Program-made: the position numbers and the translations under genes | Assembly (NCBI GenBank): GCA_035297265.1 | Contig: DATGZH010000004.1 | Coordinates: 1 to 25,311 of the forward strand | Source of the DNA: DATGZH01 sp035297265 | GTDB taxonomy: Bacteria > Actinomycetota > Acidimicrobiia > Acidimicrobiales > RAAP-2 | DNA length: 25,311 nucleotides | Direction of reading: 5' to 3' | Shown here: positions 11,848 to 18,997 of the stretch, one piece after another | Position numbering within the stretch: position 1 is the first letter of the stretch | Layout of the letters: every line of letters starts with the position of its first letter | The notes under the pieces: model-generated | What the model saw: the letters and a program-made list of their open reading frames with translations, nothing else | Told to the model about the DNA's origin: nothing | The model's database searches: none

Positions 11848-11881
11848 CGCCGAGGCCCGCCCGGAAGGGCGGGCCTCGGCG
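11848..11881 (+). terminator. Strong G/C hairpin, probable terminator
   Basis: CGCCGAGGCCCGCCC (11848-11862) is perfectly complementary to GGGCGGGCCTCGGCG (11867-11881) around a GGAA tetraloop: 15 base pairs, no mismatch. It starts 19 bases after the stop of the membrane-protein gene. There is no U tract, as is common for actinobacterial terminators. Confidence 0.8.
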
Positions 11882-12141
11882 CGTCGGGCCTCCCGCCCGA
11901 TCATCTTTCCCGGGGCCGGGGTCATCACCGTGCGAGCGGTCTGCACCGGCACCACCGAGCGGTCGGTCAGTGGGAGCACCGAGGCGGTCGGCGTCGACGG
12001 CTATGAACCTCAGGACGAACCACACGAGCGAGGTGGACGTCTCGGGCCGAAAGAGACAAGGTCGATTCCCACCGGGTCGGTCGATAGCCTGGCCCCACGG
12101 GCCGGGGAACCTCCCGGTACCGAGAGTCAGGGGGCCGAGCC
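11882..12141. other. Intergenic stretch without a recognisable gene
   Basis: About 260 bases between the hairpin and the aldolase gene. Small open frames on both strands lack a ribosome binding site, family resemblance and clear codon bias. The promoter of the 12142 cluster should lie here, but I see no convincing -35/-10 pair. Confidence 0.5.
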
Positions 12142-12930
12142 ATGAGCAAGGTGGAAGCCGCACCGCTGCAGCTGCCGAAGAACCTCCCGACGCCTCCGAC
12201 CTTCTCCTCGGTCGAGGACGAGCGGTGGTTCCGGAGGCAGCGACTGGCCGCCGCCTGCCGCGTCTTCGCCCACTTCGGCTTCGAGGAGGGCTTCGCCGGC
12301 CACATCACCGCCCGCGACCCCGAGCACCCCGGGCGCTTCTGGGTGAACCCGGTCGGGTTGCACTTCGCCCACGTGAAGGCCTCCGACCTCCTCCTCGTGG
12401 ACGAGGCCGGGTCAGTGTTGGAGGGCGAACGGGCCCTCAACCGGGCCGCCTTCGCCATCCACTCTCGCCTCCACCGGGCCCGGCCCGACGTGACGGCCGC
12501 GGCCCACGCCCACTCCATGTACGGGAAGGCCTGGTCGACCACGGGCGAGCTGCTGCGGCCGCTCACCCAGGACGCCTGCGCCTTCTACGAGGACCATGCC
12601 GTCGTCCCCTACGGCGGGGTGGTCCTCAGCGAGGAGGAGGGTGACCGCCTCGCCGCCTCGCTCGGCGACAAGAAGGCCCTCATCTTGCAGAACCACGGCC
12701 TCCTCACGGTGGGCTCCTCGGTCGACGAGGCGGCCTGGTGGTTCATCGCCATGGAGCGCTGCTGTCAGGCCGAGGCCATCGCCGGTGTCCTGCCAGGGAA
12801 GCCCGAGCCGCTCGACCACGACCTCGCCCTCGCCACCCGGGCGCTCAACGGCACGTCGATGTCGGGTTGGTTCAGCTTCCAGCCGCTCTGCGACCTCATC
12901 GTCGGTCTCCAGCCCGAGCTGCTGGACTGA
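12142..12930 (+). CDS. Class II aldolase / adducin family protein
   Basis: A 262-residue protein of the class II aldolase/adducin fold, which uses a divalent metal to cleave or decarboxylate hydroxy/keto compounds. The metal-binding histidines are visible: His122 and His124 in AAAHAHS and His185 in QNHGLL. GFAGHITAR at 50-58 and the NRAAFAIHSRLHRARPDV stretch at 100-117 are typical. In the region where L-fuculose-1-phosphate aldolase has its catalytic Glu73, this protein has Asn100, as in adducin-like members, so the chemistry may not be a standard aldol cleavage. The ATG at 12142 has only a weak purine stretch upstream. It is the first gene of a five-gene plus-strand cluster; the substrate is unknown. 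Confidence 0.85.
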   Translation: MSKVEAAPLQLPKNLPTPPTFSSVEDERWFRRQRLAAACRVFAHFGFEEGFAGHITARDPEHPGRFWVNPVGLHFAHVKASDLLLVDEAGSVLEGERALNRAAFAIHSRLHRARPDVTAAAHAHSMYGKAWSTTGELLRPLTQDACAFYEDHAVVPYGGVVLSEEEGDRLAASLGDKKALILQNHGLLTVGSSVDEAAWWFIAMERCCQAEAIAGVLPGKPEPLDHDLALATRALNGTSMSGWFSFQPLCDLIVGLQPELLD

Positions 12931-12951
12931 GCCCGACCCCGAGGAGGACAC

Positions 12952-13995
12952 ATGACTGACGTGGCGACGCTGCCGCGCTCGATGCGGGCGGTCGTGCACC
13001 GCGCACCGGGCGAGGTCGAGGTGGCCGAGATCGACCTGCCGCAGCTCGGCGAGCACGACGTGGCGGCCAAGGTGGCCTACTGCGGGGTCTGCGGCACCGA
13101 CCTCCACCTCGTCTTCAACCATGGGGGGTGGGGCGCCCCGGGCTCGGTCTACGGCCACGAGTGGTCGGGCGAGGTGGTGGCGACCGGCGACGCGGTGACC
13201 CGCTTCGCCCCGGGCGACCGGGTGGTGGGCGGCGAGCGGACCTGCGGGCACTGCCGGTACTGCCGGGGCGCGAGCCCCTCGCTCTGCGAGAACCAGGTGA
13301 TCCCGAGCGGCCCGGTCTACGGGGCCTTCGCCGAGTACGTCGTCCAGCACGAGGAGGCCCTCGTGCCCGTCGGCGGCGACCTGCCGCTGCGGGTGGCCGC
13401 CCTGGCCGAGCCGCTGGCCGTATCGCTCCACGCGGTGACCCGCTCCAACGTGAGCGCCGGTGACCGGGTGCTCGTCACGGGCGGCGGACCGATCGGGTTG
13501 CTCACCGCCTGCGCCCTGCGGGCCAGGGGCCTCGAGGACGTGGTCGTGAGCGAGCCGGCGCCGGCCCGCCGGGCGAAGCTGCGCTCGCTCTCGCTCGAGA
13601 CCGTCGAGCCGGCGGAGCTGCCGGTGCCGGGCCACTTACTCCACGTCGTGCCGGGCGCCTTCGACGCGGTCATCGAGTGCTCGGGGACCGTGGCCGCCAC
13701 CACCCAGGGGATCGGGGTGCTGCGCTCGGGCGGGCGGCTCGTGATCGTCGGCAGCAACTTCGGCACCGTCCCGCTCGACCCGATGCGGGTGCTCGTCCAG
13801 GAGATCGAGCTGACGGGGGCCCGCCAGTACGACCCGGCCGGCCTGGCCACCGCCCTCGAGATCCTCGCCGACCCGGCGTTCCCGTCGACCGGCATCCTCG
13901 AGGCCGACGACACCCCGTTCGAGGGGTTCCGGCCGCTCGTGCACGCCATGGTGGCCGGCGAGATCGCCGGCAAGCCCCTCGTGGTGTCGGCATGA
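12952..13995 (+). CDS. Zinc-dependent alcohol dehydrogenase (MDR family)
   Basis: A 347-residue medium-chain dehydrogenase of the threonine/sorbitol dehydrogenase type that oxidises an alcohol with NAD(P). Catalytic zinc ligands are Cys47 in CGTDLH, His69-Glu70 in GHEWSG and probably Glu153 in LAEPLAV. The structural zinc site is complete: Cys98, Cys101, Cys104 and Cys112. The Rossmann motif GGGPIG lies at 177-182. The ATG follows an AGGAGG 21 bases after the aldolase stop, and the gene's own stop overlaps the next start (ATGA, 13992-13995). Context suggests that it oxidises or reduces the product of a neighbouring aldolase; substrate not predictable. Confidence 0.9.
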   Translation: MTDVATLPRSMRAVVHRAPGEVEVAEIDLPQLGEHDVAAKVAYCGVCGTDLHLVFNHGGWGAPGSVYGHEWSGEVVATGDAVTRFAPGDRVVGGERTCGHCRYCRGASPSLCENQVIPSGPVYGAFAEYVVQHEEALVPVGGDLPLRVAALAEPLAVSLHAVTRSNVSAGDRVLVTGGGPIGLLTACALRARGLEDVVVSEPAPARRAKLRSLSLETVEPAELPVPGHLLHVVPGAFDAVIECSGTVAATTQGIGVLRSGGRLVIVGSNFGTVPLDPMRVLVQEIELTGARQYDPAGLATALEILADPAFPSTGILEADDTPFEGFRPLVHAMVAGEIAGKPLVVSA

Positions 13996-14576
13996 CGCTC
14001 GTCATCCACGAGGTCCACCGGGTCCGGGGCAAGGAGGCCGAGGCCTTCGAGGAGGCCGTGCGCCAGTACTTCGAGGCGGCGGCGGCCCTCGGGGCCGAGC
14101 CCGGCTGGTACTTCGAGGTGTCGCACGGGACGGGACCCTCCTACCGGGTGGTGACCGGGCTGCGCCTGCCGGCCTGGGCGGCCTGGGAGGCCTTCGCCGA
14201 GGGGAGCGCCTACGGCAAGTTGAGCGCGGCCACCGAGGCCGTCGACGCCTGCCGCTACGACAGCGAGGCCCGGCTCTTCCAGGTGGTGGCCGAGCGGGCC
14301 GACGGGGCCGAGGAACTGCCCGGGCCGGCCCTCTGGGTGCAGCGGACGGTGGCCGAGGCCGACGCCGCCTCGCTCGACCACGACGGCCCGGAGCGGCCCG
14401 AGGTCGTGCTCCGCCAGGTGCTCGGCGACAGCCCGCCCGACACGGTCACCGTGCTCCGGCGGGAGGCGCCCCGTGACGTCCTCGACCTCCTGACCGGGAC
14501 CACGCCGTCACCGACCGCCCCCTCGGGCCAGTCGACGTGGGTGCTCCGCCCGTCGGACTGGTCCCCGCTCCGGTGA
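13992..14576 (+). CDS. NIPSNAP / Dabb-like protein A
   Basis: A 194-residue protein that starts LVIHEVHRVRGKEAEAFEEAV, the pattern of NIPSNAP and other ferredoxin-like alpha+beta barrel (Dabb) domains: a strand with His residues, then a helix. An aromatic GWYFEVSHGTGPSYRVVTGL strand pair and a WEAF helix follow, consistent with one domain, and the region from about residue 100 looks like a second, degenerate copy. The ATG overlaps the dehydrogenase stop, so the two are translationally coupled. The next gene is a longer paralogue. Function unknown; such domains often bind hydrophobic or aromatic compounds or act as small monooxygenases or isomerases. Confidence 0.6.
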   Translation: MTLVIHEVHRVRGKEAEAFEEAVRQYFEAAAALGAEPGWYFEVSHGTGPSYRVVTGLRLPAWAAWEAFAEGSAYGKLSAATEAVDACRYDSEARLFQVVAERADGAEELPGPALWVQRTVAEADAASLDHDGPERPEVVLRQVLGDSPPDTVTVLRREAPRDVLDLLTGTTPSPTAPSGQSTWVLRPSDWSPLR

Positions 14577-14607
14577 GCCCCGACGCCCGCCAGAGGAGGC
14601 CGACGAC

Positions 14608-15312
14608 GTGATCCTCCTCCACGAGACCCACCAGGTGGTCCCCGGGGCCCTCGACGAGTTCGAGCGCACCTACTGGGACGCCGTAGCCCCCGAGCTGGAC
14701 CGGCTCGACGGGGTCGCCCCGCTCTGGCTCCTGCGCCAGCGCCAGGGCATCGAGGGCGAGCTCGTCATCGCTCTCACCGCCCTCCGCTCCGGGTCGGCCC
14801 TCGGCGCCTACACCGAGTGGCGGCAGGGCAAGAGTGGCGTGGCAGCCCGTCGGCTGGCGGGTGAGCTCTCCCGCCGCTGCGACCGCAAGGCCCTCCTCGC
14901 CGCGCCGTGGTCGACGCTGCGCGAGTGGGACGAGATCACCGAGGCGGCCGCCCCGCCGGCGGGCGACGCCCCCCGCATCTTCATGGAGGACACCGGATGG
15001 CCGTACTCGGTCGTCTCCGAGTACGTGGACTACCAGCGGCGCGACTACTTCGAGCCGCTGCAGCAGTGGGCCAAGAGCGGCCACGCCCTCCTCAAGCTCT
15101 GGGGCTTCTTCCTCGTGGCCCCCGGCACGGGCCGGCGCCCCGAGGCCGTGTTCTTGCAGGAAGTGCTCGACGCCCGGGCCCTCGAACGGCTCATCGGCGA
15201 GCCCGAGGTGTACGACCCCGACACGTTCCCCGGCTCCTACATGGTCCGGGGCCTCTTGTACCGCGACCAGTGGCGGAGCCGCCTCCTGGTCGCCTCGAAG
15301 CGACCGACCTGA
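14608..15312 (+). CDS. NIPSNAP / Dabb-like protein B
   Basis: A 234-residue paralogue of the previous gene. Its start, ILLHETHQVVPGALDEFERTY, aligns with the LVIHEVHRV start of protein A. An LWLLRQRQGIEGELVIALTAL strand pair follows, and a second Dabb-like half around 130-230 has SEYVDYQRRDYFEPL, a long aromatic helix and a closing YMVRGLLYRDQW strand. The GTG at 14608 follows AGGAGG with a normal spacer, 31 bases after protein A. Two different-length NIPSNAP-like proteins side by side suggest a hetero-oligomer. No catalytic residue can be assigned from sequence alone. Confidence 0.6.
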   Translation: MILLHETHQVVPGALDEFERTYWDAVAPELDRLDGVAPLWLLRQRQGIEGELVIALTALRSGSALGAYTEWRQGKSGVAARRLAGELSRRCDRKALLAAPWSTLREWDEITEAAAPPAGDAPRIFMEDTGWPYSVVSEYVDYQRRDYFEPLQQWAKSGHALLKLWGFFLVAPGTGRRPEAVFLQEVLDARALERLIGEPEVYDPDTFPGSYMVRGLLYRDQWRSRLLVASKRPT

Positions 15313-15355
15313 CCGTCGCGGCACCGGACCGGGCCCGAACACGAAGGAGACGACG

Positions 15356-15871
15356 ATGCCACCCTTCAGCCTGAAGATGAACCACGTGGCCATGAGCATG
15401 CCGCCCGCCGAGATTGCGGGATCGCGGCGCGAGGAGCTCCTGGCCTTCTACGGCCGGGTCTTCAAGTGGACCGAGTACCAGGAGGACGAGAGCTTCAACG
15501 AGCAGTTCGCGGAGGAGTTGACGGCGCTCGTGGGCGAGAAGGTCGAGACCCACCCGCCGCTCGTCATGCTGACCGGGATCGGCTTCGTCTTCCTCTACGG
15601 GCTGCCCCGCCCGATGGTCACGACGCCGGTCGACCACTTCGGCTTCGAGGTGGACACCGAAGAGGAACTCGACACGATCCTCGAGCGGGCGAGGGAGTGG
15701 GCCAAGGACGACCCCGACGTGCGGATCGTCGACAAGGCCGTGAGCTCCTATGAGATCGAAGAGGCGCTCCAGGCCCAGTACCCGGCCAAGAAGGTCGACC
15801 TCGTCAACACCTACATCGGCTACCGGATGCCGATGGCCGTCGAGGTGCAGTGGTACCGCTGGTATGACTGA
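15356..15871 (+). CDS. VOC (glyoxalase/dioxygenase superfamily) protein with intact metal triad
   Basis: A 171-residue vicinal-oxygen-chelate protein. It begins LKMNHVAMSM and has VDHFGFEVDTEEELD in the middle and a final strand AVEVQWYRWY. His10, His94 and Glu163 sit where VOC enzymes such as extradiol dioxygenases and glyoxalase-type isomerases hold their metal, so it is probably a metalloenzyme rather than a binding protein. The frame is open from 14834, but the ATG at 15356 follows GAAGGAG and starts exactly at the first VOC strand. It is the last gene of the five-gene cluster and meets the HpcH-type gene tail to tail, 45 bases apart. Confidence 0.72.
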   Translation: MPPFSLKMNHVAMSMPPAEIAGSRREELLAFYGRVFKWTEYQEDESFNEQFAEELTALVGEKVETHPPLVMLTGIGFVFLYGLPRPMVTTPVDHFGFEVDTEEELDTILERAREWAKDDPDVRIVDKAVSSYEIEEALQAQYPAKKVDLVNTYIGYRMPMAVEVQWYRWYD

Positions 15872-15916
15872 ATCGGTGGGCGCTGGCCCGCACCGCTCCG
15901 GCGCCGTGTTCGGAGC

Positions 15917-16780
15917 TCAGGTTGGCCGAACCGGGTGTGGCTGGGCCCGGACCGCGGCGGCGGCCCCTCTGACCAGCGGCGTCAGGATGACCTGGAAGCC
16001 CTGAGCGACCCGGGCGACCGCGTCCTCGACACTGACGGCCGCCGCCGCGCAGGGGACGCCCCGACTGCTGCAGATGGTGAGGACCTGCGCCAACTGCTCT
16101 TCGACCTCGGGGTGCGGTGGTTGCGTGACGGCCAGACCCATGTCCGTGGCCATGTCGCCGGGGCCCGGCCAGATGGCACCGATGCCGTTCGTGGCGTCGA
16201 GGATCCGCTCGAGGTTCTCCACCCCTCGGCGGCTCTCGATGAGCGCGACGATCAGGATCTCGCCGTCGGGGTTGAGTGGCCACACGTCGGCCCGTTCGAT
16301 GTAGTCGGCTTGGCTCAGGCCCCAGTAGCGGGCGGCCACCTGGGGCCAATAACCCCGTTCCCCGCCGCCGAGCGAACTGCCCCGCCGGGCGGGGTAGCGA
16401 GCCGCCTTGACGATGGCCAGCGCTTCCTCAGGGGTCTTCACCTGCGGCGCGATGAAACCGTAGACCCCGATGTCGAGCGCCTGCTTGATGATCCACTGGC
16501 TGGTCTCTCCGGCGTTGGGCGGGATGCGCGTCGTCGGCACGACCGACGGTGCCAGTCCATCTTCGTGGATGCGCCGTCGGTTCAACATGGCCTGCAACGA
16601 GTGGCGCAGACCCACGAAATCGAAGCCGAAGTGCTCCATCTCGAAGATCACCATGTCGAAGTCGGCGTCGCCGTAGGCCTGCGCCTCCTCTACGCTCCCA
16701 TTGGCCACCGGCACCGACGAGACCACGACCTCGCCGGCGAGGAACCGCCCGATCACCTTGTTCAGCCGAACGTCGGTCAC
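15917..16780 (-). CDS. HpcH/HpaI family aldolase
   Basis: A 287-residue TIM-barrel class II pyruvate aldolase homologue (HpaI, rhamnonate-aldolase type), which cleaves 4-hydroxy-2-oxo acids to pyruvate and an aldehyde; citrate-lyase-like relatives exist. Catalytic and metal residues are in place: His50 in EMEHFGFD, Arg85 in TTRIPPN, Glu182 in ALIESRRGVENL and Asp209 in GPGDMATDMG; the RYPARRGSS loop is the family's RYPPxGxRG. The upstream frame is open to 17050, but the GTG at 16780 follows GAGGAAGG at a good distance and starts the family's N-terminus. It is convergent with the VOC gene and divergent from the amidohydrolase. The substrate is unknown. Confidence 0.85.
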   Translation of the reverse strand: MTDVRLNKVIGRFLAGEVVVSSVPVANGSVEEAQAYGDADFDMVIFEMEHFGFDFVGLRHSLQAMLNRRRIHEDGLAPSVVPTTRIPPNAGETSQWIIKQALDIGVYGFIAPQVKTPEEALAIVKAARYPARRGSSLGGGERGYWPQVAARYWGLSQADYIERADVWPLNPDGEILIVALIESRRGVENLERILDATNGIGAIWPGPGDMATDMGLAVTQPPHPEVEEQLAQVLTICSSRGVPCAAAAVSVEDAVARVAQGFQVILTPLVRGAAAAVRAQPHPVRPT

Positions 16781-17019
16781 GTCATGCCTTCCTCGACCGA
16801 GCAACGGACACCGGTCGTTGAGCGAAGCGGCAACGTTGTGGCACCCTAGTTGGAGGCTCCCTACACTGTCGGTGTCGTTGTGCGCCGCGTCGGGACATCT
16901 GGTGTCGCCGGTCGTCCCAGTCCGTGCCGCCGATCGCACCCCGTCCACCGTCCGGGCTGACCCGGCGGGCGCCGTTCGTTCGCCGAGCGCCATAGTGGTG
17001 AGAAGAGGCAGGAAACACC
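16781..17019. promoter_or_regulatory. Divergent promoter region with CAACG/CGTTG half-sites
   Basis: This 239-base gap should hold the promoters of the HpcH-type gene and the amidohydrolase. The pentamer CAACG or its complement occurs at 16802-16806, 16816-16820, 16831-16838 (as the palindrome CAACGTTG) and 16876-16880. The first pair forms a 5-bp inverted repeat with nine bases between. They could be operator half-sites. No clear -10/-35 pair was found. Confidence 0.3.
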
Positions 17020-18267
17020 ATGGGTGATGGGCCGAAGGGCGACGCGACATCTGGGTACCCGTGGATCGTCTCGGCCGACGACCACGTGGTGGAGGCGCCG
17101 AACACGTGGTGGGACCGGCTCTCCCGACGTGACCGCGAGGCCGGTCCCCGCGTCGTGCAGGACACCTGCGCGACGTCCACCGACCCCGACACGGGGACGA
17201 CGAGCTACGCCAAGGGCAAAAACGGCCCGATGACCGACTGGTGGATCTACGACGACTGGGCCAAGCCGGTGTCCCGAGTGGTGGCCTGTGCGGGGCTCCC
17301 GACGACGATGCACACGCCCGACCCCATCAATTACGCCGACATGCGCCCTGGCTGCTACGACCCGGTGGCGAGGGTGGCCGACATGAAGATGAATCGCACC
17401 GAACGCTCGCTCTGCTTTCCCAACATCATGCGGTTCTGCGGTCAGGTCTTCTACGAGGCGAAGGACAAGAGCCTCGCCATGAAGTGCGTCGTGGCTTACA
17501 ACGACTGGATGATCGATGAATGGTGCGGTTCGTCGGGCGGCCACCTGCTCCCTCTGTGCTTGATCCCCCTGTGGGACCCGGTTGCCGCGGCGCTCGAGAT
17601 ACGACGCAACGCCAGCCGCGGCTGTCGGGCCATCACCTTCCCCGAGATGCCGAGCTACCTCGGGCTGCCGTCCATCTTCGACCCGAGCGGGTTCTGGGAC
17701 CCGGTCTTCGACGCGTGCAACGAGACGGGCACGCTCCTGTGCATGCACATCGGCTCAGGGTCTCGGTTGGTCGACACCAGCCCGTTCGCCCCGATGGCGG
17801 TCATTCTGACCATGAAGCACGACATCGCCCAGCTGTCCATGACCGAGTGGCTCTGCTCCGGGCTCCTGGCGCGCTACCCGGCGCTCAAGATCGTCTACTC
17901 CGAGAGCCAACTGGGCTGGGTGCCCTACATCCTCGAACGCATCGACAAGGTGTATACCCACGCGACCTACGCCGAGTTCCCGGCCAGCATCACCCGACCG
18001 CCGAGCACCTACATGCCGGGCCGGGTGTTCGCGACCTTCTTCGACGACGAGACCGGGGTGCGCGAGCGCGAGGCCGTGGGCGTCGATCAGATCCTGTTCG
18101 AGACGGACTACCCGCATCAGGACACGACATGGCCCAACACCCATCTCACGGTCGAGAAGATGGCCAAGGTGATGAGCGAGGACGAGCTCGAGAAGGTCCT
18201 TCGCACCAACGCGCTCGGCATGCTCGGCCTGCCGGACGGGCCGGTACGACCCGCGGCGGGCCCGTAA
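17020..18267 (+). CDS. Amidohydrolase-2 family metal-dependent hydrolase/decarboxylase
   Basis: A 415-residue TIM-barrel protein of the amidohydrolase-2 family, whose studied members include ACMSD and gamma-resorcylate decarboxylase. The metal-site pattern is SADDHVVE at 18-25 (Asp21, His22 and Glu25), His243 in CMHIGSG, Glu295 in YSESQLGWVP and Asp363-His366 in FETDYPHQD. The Trp-rich insertion around 70-82 (MTDWWIYDDW) is typical of large actinobacterial members of unknown substrate. The ATG at 17020 follows AGGAAAC and GAGGCAGG. It is divergent from the HpcH-type aldolase and convergent with the cysteine hydrolase at 18348. Confidence 0.87.
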   Translation: MGDGPKGDATSGYPWIVSADDHVVEAPNTWWDRLSRRDREAGPRVVQDTCATSTDPDTGTTSYAKGKNGPMTDWWIYDDWAKPVSRVVACAGLPTTMHTPDPINYADMRPGCYDPVARVADMKMNRTERSLCFPNIMRFCGQVFYEAKDKSLAMKCVVAYNDWMIDEWCGSSGGHLLPLCLIPLWDPVAAALEIRRNASRGCRAITFPEMPSYLGLPSIFDPSGFWDPVFDACNETGTLLCMHIGSGSRLVDTSPFAPMAVILTMKHDIAQLSMTEWLCSGLLARYPALKIVYSESQLGWVPYILERIDKVYTHATYAEFPASITRPPSTYMPGRVFATFFDDETGVREREAVGVDQILFETDYPHQDTTWPNTHLTVEKMAKVMSEDELEKVLRTNALGMLGLPDGPVRPAAGP

Positions 18268-18273
18268 CCCGGA

Positions 18274-18292
18274 GCCGAGATCGGTGCTCGGC
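18274..18292. terminator. Short hairpin between convergent genes
   Basis: GCCGAG (18274-18279) pairs with CTCGGC (18287-18292) around a seven-base loop, eight bases after the amidohydrolase stop. It has no T tract and is short, so a terminator is only possible. Confidence 0.3.
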
Positions 18293-18347
18293 GAGATGGC
18301 CCCGGTGCGACCGCGGGCTCCTCGGGAGGCAGCGAGGTCGAGGTCCC

Positions 18348-18908
18348 TCAGGGCGCCTGGGTGAGGTCGACGTCCTTGGTCTCGACGGTGCCGGCGGTGC
18401 GGCCCGGCGCCTCTTCGTAGGTCCAGTACAGATTGGTGAAGGTGATGACCTGGTCCGGCGGGGGTGCTCCCCACTCGGTGTTGTCCTCGGTGGTGTGGGC
18501 ATCGCTCACGAGCATGGTGTCGTAGCCCCTGACCAGGGCGCCGTGCAGGGTCGAGCGGATGCAGGCGTCGGTCTGGGCGCCGACGACGATCAGGCGCCCC
18601 ACGCCGAGGTCGGAGAGCACCGACTCGAGGTTGGTTTCCTCGAAGGAGTCCCCGTAGTGCTTCGACACGAGCGCCTCGTCGTCGGACGGGTCGAGCTCGG
18701 GGACGATGCGCCACTCCTCGCTTCCCTGGGCCAGGTTCTCGTCGGCGTGCTGGACCCAGACGACCGGGACCTGCTCCCGGCGCGCCCGGTCGACGAGCGT
18801 GCCGATGTTGGCGACGACCGCGTCGCGTTCGTGGGCGTCGGCGACGACGCCGTTCTGCACGTCGATCACGAGGAGCGCGGTGTTGGGTCGGTTGGCGAGT
18901 GTGGTCAT
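18348..18908 (-). CDS. Isochorismatase-fold cysteine hydrolase
   Basis: A 186-residue protein of the isochorismatase/nicotinamidase superfamily, which hydrolyses amides or vinyl ethers with an Asp-Lys-Cys triad. Asp16 in LLVIDVQNG, Lys83 in VSKHYGDSF and Cys116 in GAQTDACIRST make the triad complete, and the cis-peptide-type VVGAQT segment is present. Size and motifs match the general cysteine-hydrolase group rather than a named enzyme. The ATG follows GGTGGAGGGAG on the minus strand. An 89-base gap separates it from the KSI-like gene, so it may be co-transcribed or have its own promoter. Confidence 0.87.
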   Translation of the reverse strand: MTTLANRPNTALLVIDVQNGVVADAHERDAVVANIGTLVDRARREQVPVVWVQHADENLAQGSEEWRIVPELDPSDDEALVSKHYGDSFEETNLESVLSDLGVGRLIVVGAQTDACIRSTLHGALVRGYDTMLVSDAHTTEDNTEWGAPPPDQVITFTNLYWTYEEAPGRTAGTVETKDVDLTQAP

Positions 18909-18997
18909 CTGCTCCCTCCACCAGACGGGGCCAATGGACCATCGATGATAGACGTCCGTCAGGCGGCCGGGTCCCGGGCGGGCATGAAATACGCAGG

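Noticed and set aside
11930..12145. 71-codon open frame before the class II aldolase
   Set aside because: No ribosome binding site, no family resemblance, and overlap with the aldolase start.
15872..15916. Imperfect GGTG-GGC / GCC-CACC stem between the convergent VOC and HpcH-type genes
   Set aside because: Needs a bulge and has no T tract; too weak to call a bidirectional terminator.
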